60,464 nt of DNA from Methylotenera sp. (GTDB lineage: Bacteria > Pseudomonadota > Gammaproteobacteria > Burkholderiales > Burkholderiaceae_C): positions 1 through 60,464 of the forward strand of contig JAIPCJ010000006.1 of assembly GCA_021738245.1 (NCBI GenBank), written 5' to 3'. The translations under genes and the position numbers were made by a program. Positions within the stretch are counted from its first letter, which is position 1; the number at the start of each line of letters is the position of its first letter. Under the pieces are notes generated by a model, which worked only from the letters and a program-made list of their open reading frames with translations, was not told the origin of the DNA and ran no database searches. Below, piece after piece: positions 24,703 through 32,989 of this stretch.

Positions 24703-26961
24703 TCACTTCCGGCGCGCTGAACGGACACCAGAGATGCCGCAGAGATCGCGCAGCACCTTGGCCAGCTTGGAGGCATCCGACAGCTCCAGCGTGAAGCTCA
24801 TCCACGCCGTGTCGCCACCGCCCGCACGCGGCTTGACGGCGCCGGGCTTCATCGACTGCGTGTTCACCGCCACCACGTTCATCTTCTCCTTGGCAAAGAC
24901 CTCCAGCACATCGCGCAGCAGGCCCTGGCGGTCCCCCGCCTCGACGAGCACGTCCACCGGGTAGACCGGCGCGTTCTTCGACGCCGCGTCGCTGCCACCC
25001 CAGGCGACCGCGATCACCCGCTCGGGCGAGCGGCGCTTCATCTCGGCAAGGTTGCTGCAATCGCTGCGATGGATGGCCACGCCCTTGCCCCGCGTGACGA
25101 AGCCTTCGATCGCATCCGGCGGCGCCGGGCGGCAGCAGCGCGACAGCGTGGTCAGCAGCGAGTCGATGCCCACCACCAGCACTCCGCCGCGCGCACTGCC
25201 CGTGGCACTGCGGGTGTGCTTCTGCGCGAGCAGCTCGTTCTCGTCGGCGACCGGCTCGGGAGGGCGCAGCAGCAGTTCGATGTTGCGCAGCGAGTACTCA
25301 TCCTTGCCGACCACCTCGAAGAGGGCCTCCGCCCCCTTGAAGCCCAACCTTGCGGCCAGCTCGTCGAGCTTGAGCGCTGTCTTGCCCTCGCGTTGCAGCA
25401 GCTTCTCCACGAGCTCGCGGCCCTTGGCGATGGTCTGCGCCTGCTGCAGCGCGTTGAACCACGCGCGCACTTTCGCCCGCGAGCGCTGGCTCTGGAGGTA
25501 GCCCAGCTCGGGGTTGATCCAGTCCAGCGACGGGCCGCCTTCCTTGGCCGCGATGATCTCCACCGTCTGCCCGCTCTTGAGCGGTGTGTTCAGCGGCAGC
25601 ATCTGCCCGTCGATGCGTGCGCCTCGGCAGCGGTGGCCGAGGTCGGTGTGCACCGCGTAGGCGAAGTCGACCGGCGTGGCGCCCGCGGCCAGCTCCACGA
25701 TGGTGGCCTGCGGGGTGAAGACGTAGATACGGTCGTCGAAGTCAGGGCCGCCATCGCCATGTGCGGTGTCGCGCTCCCAGGCCAGCAGTTGGTTGAGCAC
25801 GGCCTTGCGTGCCCGCGCCACCTGTTCCTCGAACTCGCCCGCCGCGGTCACACCCGCGTAGCCGCGCGCCCCGGCCTCCTTGTAGGCCCAGTGCGCCGCC
25901 ACACCATGCTCGGCATGCTCGTGCATCTCGCGGGTGCGGATCTGCACTTCCATCGCCCGGCCATCCGGCCCGAGCACGACGGTATGCAGCGACTGGTAGC
26001 CATTGGGCTTGGGCTTGGCGATGTAGTCGTCGAACTCGCCAGGCACCGGCGTGTACAGCTCATGCAACCGCGCCAGCACGGCGTAGCAGTCGGCCACGCT
26101 CGGCACGATGACGCGCAGCGCGCGCAGGTCGAACACCCGCTCCAAAGGCAGCGCCTTGCCCAGCATCTTCTTGTGGATGCTGTAGAGGTGCTTGGGCCGC
26201 CCCTGCACCTCGGCGCTGATGCCTTGGGCCTGCAGGTCGGCCTGCACCGCCGCCCGCGCAGCCTCCACACCCTGCTCACGCTCCACGCGCTTTTCGTGCA
26301 GGGCCTTGGCCAACGCCTTGTAGGCCTCGGGCTCGCGAAAGCGGAAGGCCAGGTCTTCCAGCTCCCACTTGATCTGCCAGATGCCCAGCCGGTTCGCGAG
26401 CGGCGCGAACACCGCCTGCGATTCTTCCGCCAGCGCCTGCGGGCAAGGGTGCTTGCTGGCGGCATGCCAGCGCAGTGTCTGCAGGCGCGACGCCAGACGC
26501 AGCAGCACCACGCGCAGGTCACGCGAGAACGCCAGCAGCATCTTGCGCACCCGTTCGGTCTGCTCGGCGCGCTGGTCGGCCTTCTTGTCGGCGGCCAGCT
26601 TCGCATCTCGCGTCGCGCGCTGCAGCTGCACCAGGCGCCGCGTGTGGGTCACGAGGCTGGCATAGCTGTCGCCAAAGGCCTTGGCGACGATGTCCTCGGG
26701 CTTGTTGAGGAAGTCGGCCGCATACACGAGGTAGGCCGCTGCCTGCAGCTCCGGTGCAGCCCCCACGCCGTGCAAGATGGCCGCCACGCCGTCAGCATGG
26801 GCGAGCGCGTTCTCGCCGGTGTCCAGCAGTTCGGCTGACAACAGGGGCTCGGCAAAGGCACGCGCACGTGCCACCTCGGCCTGGGAGTGGGCAGCGCCGG
26901 CATCCAGCAGCGCCACGATGGGCGCGGTGGCCGCGCCCTCGGCCATCAAGCCGGTCTTCAT
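24703..26961 (-). CDS. relA: GTP pyrophosphokinase RelA
   Basis: A 752-residue ribosome-associated (p)ppGpp synthetase. The N-terminal hydrolase-like domain lacks the HD metal motif (ILHGVGAAPELQAAAYLVYA at the expected place), so it is the synthetase-only RelA rather than SpoT. The synthetase domain (about 240-400) has RPKHLYSIHKKM, FDLRALRVIVPS, PKPNGYQSLHTVV and MEVQIRTREMHEHAEHGVAAHW. A TGS domain follows (YVFTPQATIVELAAGATPVD near 440-500), then a zinc-finger region with SRCCRPAPPD, and a C-terminal ACT domain. I chose the ATG at 26961 (MKTGLMAEGAATAP), which overlaps the upstream alpha/beta hydrolase stop by four bases. The long N-terminal extension in the same frame is a shadow of that gene. 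It acts in the stringent response to uncharged tRNA. Confidence 0.94.
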   Translation of the reverse strand: MKTGLMAEGAATAPIVALLDAGAAHSQAEVARARAFAEPLLSAELLDTGENALAHADGVAAILHGVGAAPELQAAAYLVYAADFLNKPEDIVAKAFGDSYASLVTHTRRLVQLQRATRDAKLAADKKADQRAEQTERVRKMLLAFSRDLRVVLLRLASRLQTLRWHAASKHPCPQALAEESQAVFAPLANRLGIWQIKWELEDLAFRFREPEAYKALAKALHEKRVEREQGVEAARAAVQADLQAQGISAEVQGRPKHLYSIHKKMLGKALPLERVFDLRALRVIVPSVADCYAVLARLHELYTPVPGEFDDYIAKPKPNGYQSLHTVVLGPDGRAMEVQIRTREMHEHAEHGVAAHWAYKEAGARGYAGVTAAGEFEEQVARARKAVLNQLLAWERDTAHGDGGPDFDDRIYVFTPQATIVELAAGATPVDFAYAVHTDLGHRCRGARIDGQMLPLNTPLKSGQTVEIIAAKEGGPSLDWINPELGYLQSQRSRAKVRAWFNALQQAQTIAKGRELVEKLLQREGKTALKLDELAARLGFKGAEALFEVVGKDEYSLRNIELLLRPPEPVADENELLAQKHTRSATGSARGGVLVVGIDSLLTTLSRCCRPAPPDAIEGFVTRGKGVAIHRSDCSNLAEMKRRSPERVIAVAWGGSDAASKNAPVYPVDVLVEAGDRQGLLRDVLEVFAKEKMNVVAVNTQSMKPGAVKPRAGGGDTAWMSFTLELSDASKLAKVLRDLCGISGVRSARRK

Positions 26962-27839
26962 GAACTCAGAAATTCCCTCACGATGGACACCTGATCTTGG
27001 TGGATCAGCGTCGGGGCATGCCCCACGCCCGGCAGCTCCACCAGGCGGGCATGCGGGCCGCGCTGGGTCATGGCCCGTGCGGTCTCGGCGGTCAGCAGGT
27101 CGGAGTCGGCGCCGCGAATCAGCAGCGTCGGGCAACGCAGCTGGTCGTAGGCAGCCCAGAGCGCGGCCTCCCCGGCGGCGACCAGCTCAGGCGTGATGGC
27201 CGCAAACGGCAACGCAATGGCGGGGTCATAGTGCAGCCGCCATGCATCGCCCTCGGCGGCGAACATCGGCGTCGACAGGGCCAGCCATTCCTCATCGCTG
27301 TGCGGGCCGAAACCGGCCGAGATGCCGCGCAGGTAGGCCGCCCCCTCCGCCACCGACGCAAACCGCGGCGCCTTGCCAAGGTAGGTGCCGATGCGCTGCA
27401 GGGCCTCGAAGCGAATCGCCGGGCCCACGTCATTGAGCACGAGGCGCCGGATGGGGCTGGGCACGCCGTCCGGCCGCGGCAGGGCGGCCAGCCCCAGGCC
27501 GATCAGCCCGCCCATGGAGGTGCCGACCCAGTCGACCTGGGCCACGTCCAGCCGCGCCAGCAGCGCCACCATGTCGGCCACATAGCCCGGCACCTGATAG
27601 CCGGCCGGCTGGCGCAGCCAGTCGGACTGACCGCGCCCGACGACATCGGGGCAGATCACCCGGTAGCGGCTGGACATGGCCCGCGCCAGGGCGTCGAAAT
27701 CCCGCCCCTGACGCGACAACCCGTGCACACACACCAGCACCGGCGCATCGGCGGCGGGGCCGGCCCACTCCCAGTAGGCCATGCGGTGCAGGCCGGTGGC
27801 GTCCAGGCAATTGAGGTGGCGGAGTTGGGGCTGGGTCAT
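26958..27839 (-). CDS. Alpha/beta hydrolase
   Basis: A 293-residue serine hydrolase of the alpha/beta fold. PVLVCVHGLSRQGRDFDALA near residues 33-52 gives the oxyanion-hole HG. The nucleophile elbow is GTSMGG, near residues 105-110, with the Ser in VDWVGTSMGGLIGLGLA. The acidic residue is probably Asp in RGADSDLL, and the His is in PGVGHAPTL. The substrate cannot be deduced; esterase, lactonase or C-C hydrolase are all possible. The gene is upstream of relA with an ATGA overlap (26958-26961) and is divergent from bdhA across 92 bp. It starts at 27839 (MTQPQLRHLNCLD). Confidence 0.85.
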   Translation of the reverse strand: MTQPQLRHLNCLDATGLHRMAYWEWAGPAADAPVLVCVHGLSRQGRDFDALARAMSSRYRVICPDVVGRGQSDWLRQPAGYQVPGYVADMVALLARLDVAQVDWVGTSMGGLIGLGLAALPRPDGVPSPIRRLVLNDVGPAIRFEALQRIGTYLGKAPRFASVAEGAAYLRGISAGFGPHSDEEWLALSTPMFAAEGDAWRLHYDPAIALPFAAITPELVAAGEAALWAAYDQLRCPTLLIRGADSDLLTAETARAMTQRGPHARLVELPGVGHAPTLIHQDQVSIVREFLSS

Positions 27840-27931
27840 GGTTCAATCCTCGCAAGCCCTCCCAGGCCTGCGCGCACGGCGCGGCGCCGAGGGCACGTCG
27901 GATCATCGTAGCAACCCAAGAGGACCCCTCC

Positions 27932-28702
27932 ATGTTGAAAGGCAAGACCGCCCTCGTCACCGGCTCCACCAGCGGCATCGGGCTGGGCATCGCGCTGGAA
28001 CTGGCCCGCCAGGGCGCCAGCATCATCCTCAACGGCTTCGGCGACGCCGACGGCCCCAAGGCCGAAGTGGCGGCACTGGGTGTGAAGGTCGGCTACCACG
28101 GCGCCGACATGAGCAAGCCCGCCGACATCGCCGCCATGGTGGCCTACGCGCAGGCCGAGTTCGGCGGCATCGACATCCTGGTCAACAACGCCGGCATCCA
28201 GCATGTGGCGCCGGTGCAGGATTTTCCGGTCGAGAAGTGGGACGCCATCATCGCCATCAACCTCAGCTCGGCCTTTCACACCACGCGCCTGGCGCTGCCG
28301 GGCATGCTGGCCAAGGGCTGGGGCCGCATCATCAACATCGCCTCGGCCCACGGGCTGGTGGCGTCAGCGCAAAAGTCGGCCTACGTGGCGGCCAAGCACG
28401 GCCTGGTGGGCTTCACCAAGAGCGTGGCGCTTGAAACCGCCACCACCGGCGTGACGGCCAATGCCATCTGCCCGGGCTGGGTGCTGACGCCACTGGTGCA
28501 AAAGCAGGTCGATGCCCTGGCCGCCAAGGACGGCGTGGACAACGACGAAGCCAAGCGCCGTCTGCTGGCCGAGAAGCAGCCGTCGCTGCAGTTCACCACC
28601 CCGGCCGAGCTTGGCGCGCTGGCGGTGTTCCTGTGCTCCGACGCCGCCATCAACGTGCGCGGCCAGGCCTGGGCCATGGACGGCGGCTGGACCGCCGTCT
28701 GA
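27932..28702 (+). CDS. bdhA: 3-hydroxybutyrate dehydrogenase (SDR family)
   Basis: A 256-residue short-chain dehydrogenase that oxidises D-3-hydroxybutyrate to acetoacetate with NAD, a step in the breakdown of PHB. The cofactor motif is TGSTSGIG (residues 10-17), NNAG lies at 85-88, and the catalytic set is Ser138, Tyr151 and Lys155 in IASAHGLVASAQKSAYVAAK. The NAICPGWVLTPLVQKQ and DAAINVRGQAWAMDGGWTAV stretches are characteristic of 3-hydroxybutyrate dehydrogenases, not acetoacetyl-CoA reductase PhaB. A ribosome-binding site (AGAGGACC) lies 6-10 bases upstream of the ATG. Together with phaR it implies that this organism stores and mobilises PHB. Confidence 0.93.
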   Translation: MLKGKTALVTGSTSGIGLGIALELARQGASIILNGFGDADGPKAEVAALGVKVGYHGADMSKPADIAAMVAYAQAEFGGIDILVNNAGIQHVAPVQDFPVEKWDAIIAINLSSAFHTTRLALPGMLAKGWGRIINIASAHGLVASAQKSAYVAAKHGLVGFTKSVALETATTGVTANAICPGWVLTPLVQKQVDALAAKDGVDNDEAKRRLLAEKQPSLQFTTPAELGALAVFLCSDAAINVRGQAWAMDGGWTAV

Positions 28703-28715
28703 GGCCTGAGCGCGC

Positions 28716-29411
28716 TTACTTCGTCAGCAAGACCGAGCCGCTGACGTTGACGGTCACCGTCGCCTTGCCGGCCTCCGTCGGCAGGGCCTCGTCGGCGCCC
28801 ATGCCTGCGCGCATGGCCTTCATCATCATCGGGCGCTGCGGGCCGGCTTCATCGCTGCTGATGCTCACGTCACCGAGCACATAGCTGCCATAGCCGAACT
28901 GGCGCGCATAGTCGCCGGCCTTGGCGCGGTAGCGGCTGATGGCCTGGGCGGTGATGTCGGCCTCGGCCTTCTCGCGGGCCTCGCGAGACAGGCTGTAGCC
29001 CACGCGGGCGATCGTCAGGCTCGTGATGCGCCCGGTGAGCTGGGCGATGGTGGCCGCGTCGCGCCCTTCGACGATCAGCTCGGCGCTGCCCTGCCAGCCG
29101 TTGAGCTTGCCCGTCTTGGGATCATTGCGCGGGTAGAGCGAGAAGCTGCCGGTCTGCACGTCCACCTGACCCGGCTTGGCCACCTTGCGGGCTTCGGCCA
29201 GCGCCGCGTCCAGCGCCTGCTTCAGGGCGGTCTGCACCGTGCCGGCATCCGCGCCTTCGCGCGAGGTGGAGAAGGTGACGCCCAGCACGTCGCGCGTCAC
29301 ATCGGCGCTGGCGCTGGCCGACAGGGTCAACCGCTCGCGCGGCAGGGTGTCTGCGCCAGCCGGCGCGGCAAGCACGAGGGCCAGGGAACTCAAAGCAAGC
29401 AGGTCACGCAT
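28716..29411 (-). CDS. SIMPL domain-containing (DUF541) exported protein
   Basis: A 231-residue protein with a signal peptide (MRDLLALSSLALVLAAPAGA, cleavage near residue 20) and a SIMPL/DUF541 domain. Typical elements are LTLSASASADVTRDVLGVTF near residues 28-47, VQTALKQALDAALAEARKVA, VDVQTGSFSLYPRND and GWQGSAELIVEGRD. SIMPL proteins form periplasmic oligomers, and some are linked to oxidative stress resistance; a precise role is unknown. The gene is read toward bdhA (13 bp between stops) and away from ompR. The end is a plain hydrophobic strand (KATVTVNVSGSVLLTK). Confidence 0.86.
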   Translation of the reverse strand: MRDLLALSSLALVLAAPAGADTLPRERLTLSASASADVTRDVLGVTFSTSREGADAGTVQTALKQALDAALAEARKVAKPGQVDVQTGSFSLYPRNDPKTGKLNGWQGSAELIVEGRDAATIAQLTGRITSLTIARVGYSLSREAREKAEADITAQAISRYRAKAGDYARQFGYGSYVLGDVSISSDEAGPQRPMMMKAMRAGMGADEALPTEAGKATVTVNVSGSVLLTK

Positions 29412-29549
29412 GGGAATCTCTCAATACAAGGAGGGAAAGCCCAGCTTAAGCCCACCAGTTGGCAACGAGCTGTAACCGCTGCGCCCTGTCCTACAAAACC
29501 GGGTTTCAAACCTGCTCACAATGGCGCTGTTACAAATTCAGGAACCGCG

Positions 29550-30284
29550 ATGAACAGCAGCGCGACACCCCGTCCCAACCGCATTCTTGTCGTCGACGAC
29601 GACGCTCGCATCCGCGATCTGCTCCGGCGCTATCTGACGCAGGAAGGCTTCGAGGTGCTGCTGGCTGAAGACAGCCGCGCGCTGAACAAGCAGCTGACCC
29701 GCGAGACGGTGGACCTCATCGTGCTCGACCTGATGCTGCCCGGCGAAGACGGCCTGACCATCTGCCGCCGCCTGCGCGCCGCCAACGACAGCACGCCCAT
29801 CATCATGCTGACCGCCAAGGTGGAAGACGTGGACCGCATCGTGGGCCTCGAAGTGGGCGCCGACGACTACCTGGCCAAGCCCTTCAACCCGCGCGAGCTG
29901 CTGGCCCGCATCAATGCTGTGCTGCGCCGCCGCCCGCCGCCGGAAGCCCCGGGTGCGCCGAGCAAGGAGCCAATGACGGTCACCTTCGGCCCGTTCGAAT
30001 TCGACCTGGCCCTGCGCCGCCTGACCAAGAACGGCGAGCAGCTGCCGCTGACCACCGGCGAGTTCTCGATGCTCAAGACCCTGGTGCGCCATCCGCGCCA
30101 GCCGCTGTCGCGCGACAAGCTGGCCCAGCTCGCCCGCGGCCGTGAATTCGAGCCCTTCGACCGCAGCCTGGACGTGCAGATCTCGCGCCTGCGCAAGATG
30201 CTGGAAGCCGACCCGGCCCAGCCGCGCTACATCCAGACCGTGTGGGGCGTGGGCTACGTGTTCGTGCCCGACGAGAACACGTGA
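29550..30284 (+). CDS. ompR: Osmolarity response regulator OmpR
   Basis: A 244-residue OmpR/PhoB-type regulator. The receiver domain has Asp16-18 (ILVVDDDARIRDLLRRYL), phospho-acceptor Asp60 in LIVLDLMLPGEDGLTICRRL, and LTAKVEDVDRIVGLEVGADD. YLAKPFNPRELLARINAVLR closes the domain. The effector winged helix (about 150-242) contains LTKNGEQLPLTTGEFSMLK and RKMLEADPAQPRYIQTVWG, and the sequence ends YVFVPDENT. The near-identity of these blocks to OmpR of other beta- and gammaproteobacteria makes the assignment secure. It is followed by envZ after 73 bp. The 138-bp gap upstream separates it from the divergent SIMPL gene. Confidence 0.94.
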   Translation: MNSSATPRPNRILVVDDDARIRDLLRRYLTQEGFEVLLAEDSRALNKQLTRETVDLIVLDLMLPGEDGLTICRRLRAANDSTPIIMLTAKVEDVDRIVGLEVGADDYLAKPFNPRELLARINAVLRRRPPPEAPGAPSKEPMTVTFGPFEFDLALRRLTKNGEQLPLTTGEFSMLKTLVRHPRQPLSRDKLAQLARGREFEPFDRSLDVQISRLRKMLEADPAQPRYIQTVWGVGYVFVPDENT

Positions 30285-30357
30285 TCGCCGCCCGGGCCGA
30301 GCGCCGGGCGCGCCTGAGCCAGCCTGCAGCGCGGCATGACTGGGCGAGGGGCGCGTG

Positions 30358-31677
30358 ATGCCGCGTCCGCAACTCGCGCTCAACCTCTTCTGGCGCACCT
30401 TCGCCTGGCTGGCCCTGCTGCTGGCTGGCGCGGTGCTGGCCTGGCAATACACCTTCAAGCTGCTGGAGGCGCAGCCGCGCGCGCTCGAATCTGCCGAGCA
30501 GCTCGCCGGGCTGGTCAAGCTCAGCCGGATCGCGCTGGAGCACACCGACCCGATCAACCGGGTGGCGGTGATCAGCTCCATGTCGCGGGGCGACACCGTG
30601 CAGGTGCGCGTGGCCGAAACCAGCGACCGCTGGCTGCCCTACGACACCAGCCCCTTTGCCACTCAACTGGCCGCCGAACTTCGCAGCACGCTCGGACCCG
30701 ACACCGTGGTGGCCCGCAGCGTCAACGACACACCCGGGCTGTGGGTGCGCTACGTGGTGGGCGAAGACGCCTTCTGGCTGAAGACCACGCCCACGCCGCT
30801 GTCCATCTCGCTCAACAGCAACTGGTGGTGGGTGGTCATCGCGCTGCTGGCCACCGTGGTGGGCTCGGCGCTGATCGCGCGGCTGATCAACCAGCCCCTG
30901 CGTGAGCTGGCGGAAGCCGCGGGCCGCATCCGCGACGGCGAGTACGACTCGCGCCTGGACGAGAACACCATGACCAGCGAGATCCGCGAGGTCAACATGG
31001 GCTTCAACCGCATGGCGCGCGAGCTCGCCAAGCTGGAGGAAGACCGCGCGGTGATGCTCGCCGGCATCTCCCACGACCTGCGCACCCCGCTGGCCCGGCT
31101 GCGCCTGGAAACGGAGATGAGCGTCAATGACGAGCAGGCGCGTCACTTCATGGCGCAGGACATCGACCAGCTCGACGCCATCATCAGCAAGTTCATGGAC
31201 TATGCGCGGCCCAACGAGACCCAGCTGCGCGAGACCAAGCTCATCGACATCGTGGAGCGCGAGGTCCAGGGTTTCCGCGACCCCGACCAGATCCGCTTCC
31301 GGGTGCAGGTCAGCGAGGCGCTGAAGGTCTTCGTGGACGACACCGAGCTTGGCCGCGTGCTGCTCAATCTGTTCGAGAACGCCCGCCGCTACGGCCACCA
31401 GCCGGGCGAGCCCGCGCGCGTGGACGTGAGTGCCGCACGCCAGGGCTCCTGGGTGGAGCTGCGGGTGCGCGACCACGGCCCCGGCGTGCCGCCCGACCGG
31501 CTGCAGCGCCTGACCACGCCCTTCTACCGCGGTGACGCCGCCCGCACCGCCGCCAGCGGTGCCGGTCTGGGCCTGGCCATCGTGGAGAAGTCGGTGCAGC
31601 GGCTGGGTGGTCAGCTGTCCATCAGCAACTCGCCCGAAGGCGGTCTGCTGACGGTGCTCAAGCTGCAGGCCAGCTGA
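30358..31677 (+). CDS. envZ: Osmosensor histidine kinase EnvZ
   Basis: A 439-residue inner-membrane kinase paired with OmpR. TM1 is near residues 14-34 (TFAWLALLLAGAVLAWQYTF) and TM2 near 157-175 (WWVVIALLATVVGSALIARL). Between them lies a periplasmic region of about 120 residues. HAMP follows (INQPLRELAEAAGRIRDGEY). The phospho-acceptor is His239 in GISHDLRTPLARLRLETEMS, and the ATPase part has NLFENARRYGH, DHGPGVPP and GAGLGLAIVEKSVQRLGG. I took the ATG at 30358; a GTG at 30355 is directly adjacent and equally possible. It converges on ispF with a 6-bp gap. Confidence 0.93.
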   Translation: MPRPQLALNLFWRTFAWLALLLAGAVLAWQYTFKLLEAQPRALESAEQLAGLVKLSRIALEHTDPINRVAVISSMSRGDTVQVRVAETSDRWLPYDTSPFATQLAAELRSTLGPDTVVARSVNDTPGLWVRYVVGEDAFWLKTTPTPLSISLNSNWWWVVIALLATVVGSALIARLINQPLRELAEAAGRIRDGEYDSRLDENTMTSEIREVNMGFNRMARELAKLEEDRAVMLAGISHDLRTPLARLRLETEMSVNDEQARHFMAQDIDQLDAIISKFMDYARPNETQLRETKLIDIVEREVQGFRDPDQIRFRVQVSEALKVFVDDTELGRVLLNLFENARRYGHQPGEPARVDVSAARQGSWVELRVRDHGPGVPPDRLQRLTTPFYRGDAARTAASGAGLGLAIVEKSVQRLGGQLSISNSPEGGLLTVLKLQAS

Positions 31678-31683
31678 ACGGGC

Positions 31684-32184
31684 TCAGAGGGCAGCCAACA
31701 GGCACACGGCCCGCGCCTCGATGGCGCGGCCTTCGCCCACCGGGCCCATCTTCTCGGCCGTCTTGGCCTTCACGTTGACCTGGCCCACGGCCACGCCCAT
31801 GACCTCGGCCAGGCGCTCGCGCATGGCCAGGATGTGCGGCGCCATCTTGGGCGCCTGGGCGACGATGGTGGTGTCCAGGTTCACCAGCTGCCAGCCGGCT
31901 TCGCGCACCCGGCGGTAGGCCTCGGCGAGCAGCACCATGGAGTCGGCGCCCTTGAACTCGGCCGCCGTGTCAGGAAAAAGCTTGCCGATGTCGCCCAGGG
32001 CAGCGGCGCCCAGCAGCGCGTCGGTGATGGCATGGGCCAGGGCATCGGCGTCCGAGTGGCCCAGCAGGCCGTGGGTATGCGGGATGGTGATGCCGCCCAG
32101 GATGAACGGGCGGCCGGTGACGAGCTGGTGGGTGTCCCAGCCTTCGCCAATACGCAGGGCAGGAAGGACGGAGGCGGCATTCAT
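31684..32184 (-). CDS. ispF: 2-C-methyl-D-erythritol 2,4-cyclodiphosphate synthase
   Basis: A 166-residue trimeric zinc enzyme that cyclises CDP-methylerythritol phosphate in the MEP isoprenoid pathway. Family landmarks are [20 protein letters not shown] (metal ligands Asp and His), [58 protein letters not shown] and the C-terminal [20 protein letters not shown]. The ATG at 32184 gives the usual length. The usual neighbour ispD is not adjacent here: it lies 3 kb upstream on the same strand, with two plus-strand genes between them. That means ispF must have its own promoter in the short gap shared with the binding-protein gene. Confidence 0.96.
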   Translation of the reverse strand: MNAASVLPALRIGEGWDTHQLVTGRPFILGGITIPHTHGLLGHSDADALAHAITDALLGAAALGDIGKLFPDTAAEFKGADSMVLLAEAYRRVREAGWQLVNLDTTIVAQAPKMAPHILAMRERLAEVMGVAVGQVNVKAKTAEKMGPVGEGRAIEARAVCLLAAL

Positions 32185-32233
32185 GCGCAGGATTGTCGGC
32201 GCAAAGGTCACGGTGCCGCGCTAACCTCGCGCC

Positions 32234-32959
32234 ATGCCCGTGTCGAGCTTCGCGCGCCCTGCCCTGCTGCTGTGCCTGATGGCGGCCACTGCAGCCGCCG
32301 CCGCGCCACTGCCCACACTCAAGCTGCTGGTGTTTCCGGCACCGGGGCTGTTCGATGTGCAGGACGATGGCCGCATTGGCGGGCCGGGTGGCAACCTGCT
32401 GGACAAGATCGGCCGCGCCAGCGCGGTGACCTTCGCCACCGAGAGCCTGCCCATTCCGCGCGCCTGGCACACCATCCAGGCGACGCCGCAGAGCTGTGTG
32501 GTCGGCATGAGCCGCACGCCAGACCGGGAAGGCCGCTTTCAGTGGGTGGCGCCGATCTCCCGGGCCGATTTCATCGTTTACGGCCGCCCCGACTCGCCCG
32601 CCCTGACGCCCGAGCTGTCTGCGCTGCGCGGCCGCGCCGTGGTGGTGCTGCGCGAGACGGTGCCGGCCAACCAGCTGCGTGACCTGGGGGTGGCGGCCCA
32701 GGAGGTCAGCAACCCGGCCATCGCCCTGCGCATGCTGCAGGCGGGCCGGGTGGACTATTGGTACGTGCATCAACTGCTGGCCGAGCCGGCGGCCAGCGCG
32801 GCGGGCGGGCCGCCGCTCAAGCCGCTGTTCACCACCGCTCGCCACGACGGCTACCTGGCCTGCAACCTCGAAGTGCCCGCCGCCACGGTGGAGCAGCTGA
32901 GGCAGGCCTTGCAGCGGCTGCGCAGGAACGGCGACCTGGCCGAGTTCGGGCTGCGCTGA
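32234..32959 (+). CDS. Periplasmic solute-binding-like protein (family 3 type)
   Basis: A 241-residue exported protein with a signal peptide (about residues 1-24, ARPALLLCLMAATAAAAAPL). The fold resembles family 3 extracellular binding proteins. GRIGGPGGNLLDKIGRASAV corresponds to the usual first-lobe helix, and FQWVAPISRADFIVYGRPD is the strand before the hinge. ALRMLQAGRVDYWYVHQLL is a second-lobe segment, and the C-terminal helix ends LRRNGDLAEFGLR. No permease or ATPase genes are nearby, so it is an orphan. Such proteins are sometimes sensors or amino-acid receptors, and the ligand is unknown. It starts 49 bp from the divergent ispF start and lies 30 bp upstream of the patatin gene, so the two may be co-transcribed. 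Confidence 0.75.
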   Translation: MPVSSFARPALLLCLMAATAAAAAPLPTLKLLVFPAPGLFDVQDDGRIGGPGGNLLDKIGRASAVTFATESLPIPRAWHTIQATPQSCVVGMSRTPDREGRFQWVAPISRADFIVYGRPDSPALTPELSALRGRAVVVLRETVPANQLRDLGVAAQEVSNPAIALRMLQAGRVDYWYVHQLLAEPAASAAGGPPLKPLFTTARHDGYLACNLEVPAATVEQLRQALQRLRRNGDLAEFGLR

Positions 32960-32989
32960 GGTCAACTTCCCCTGCTATGGTGCCGCGCC

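Noticed and set aside
24581..26961. Genomic island attachment at tRNA-Val
   Set aside because: No integrase, no direct repeat of the tRNA 3' end and no composition change nearby were seen; the tRNA has ordinary neighbours.
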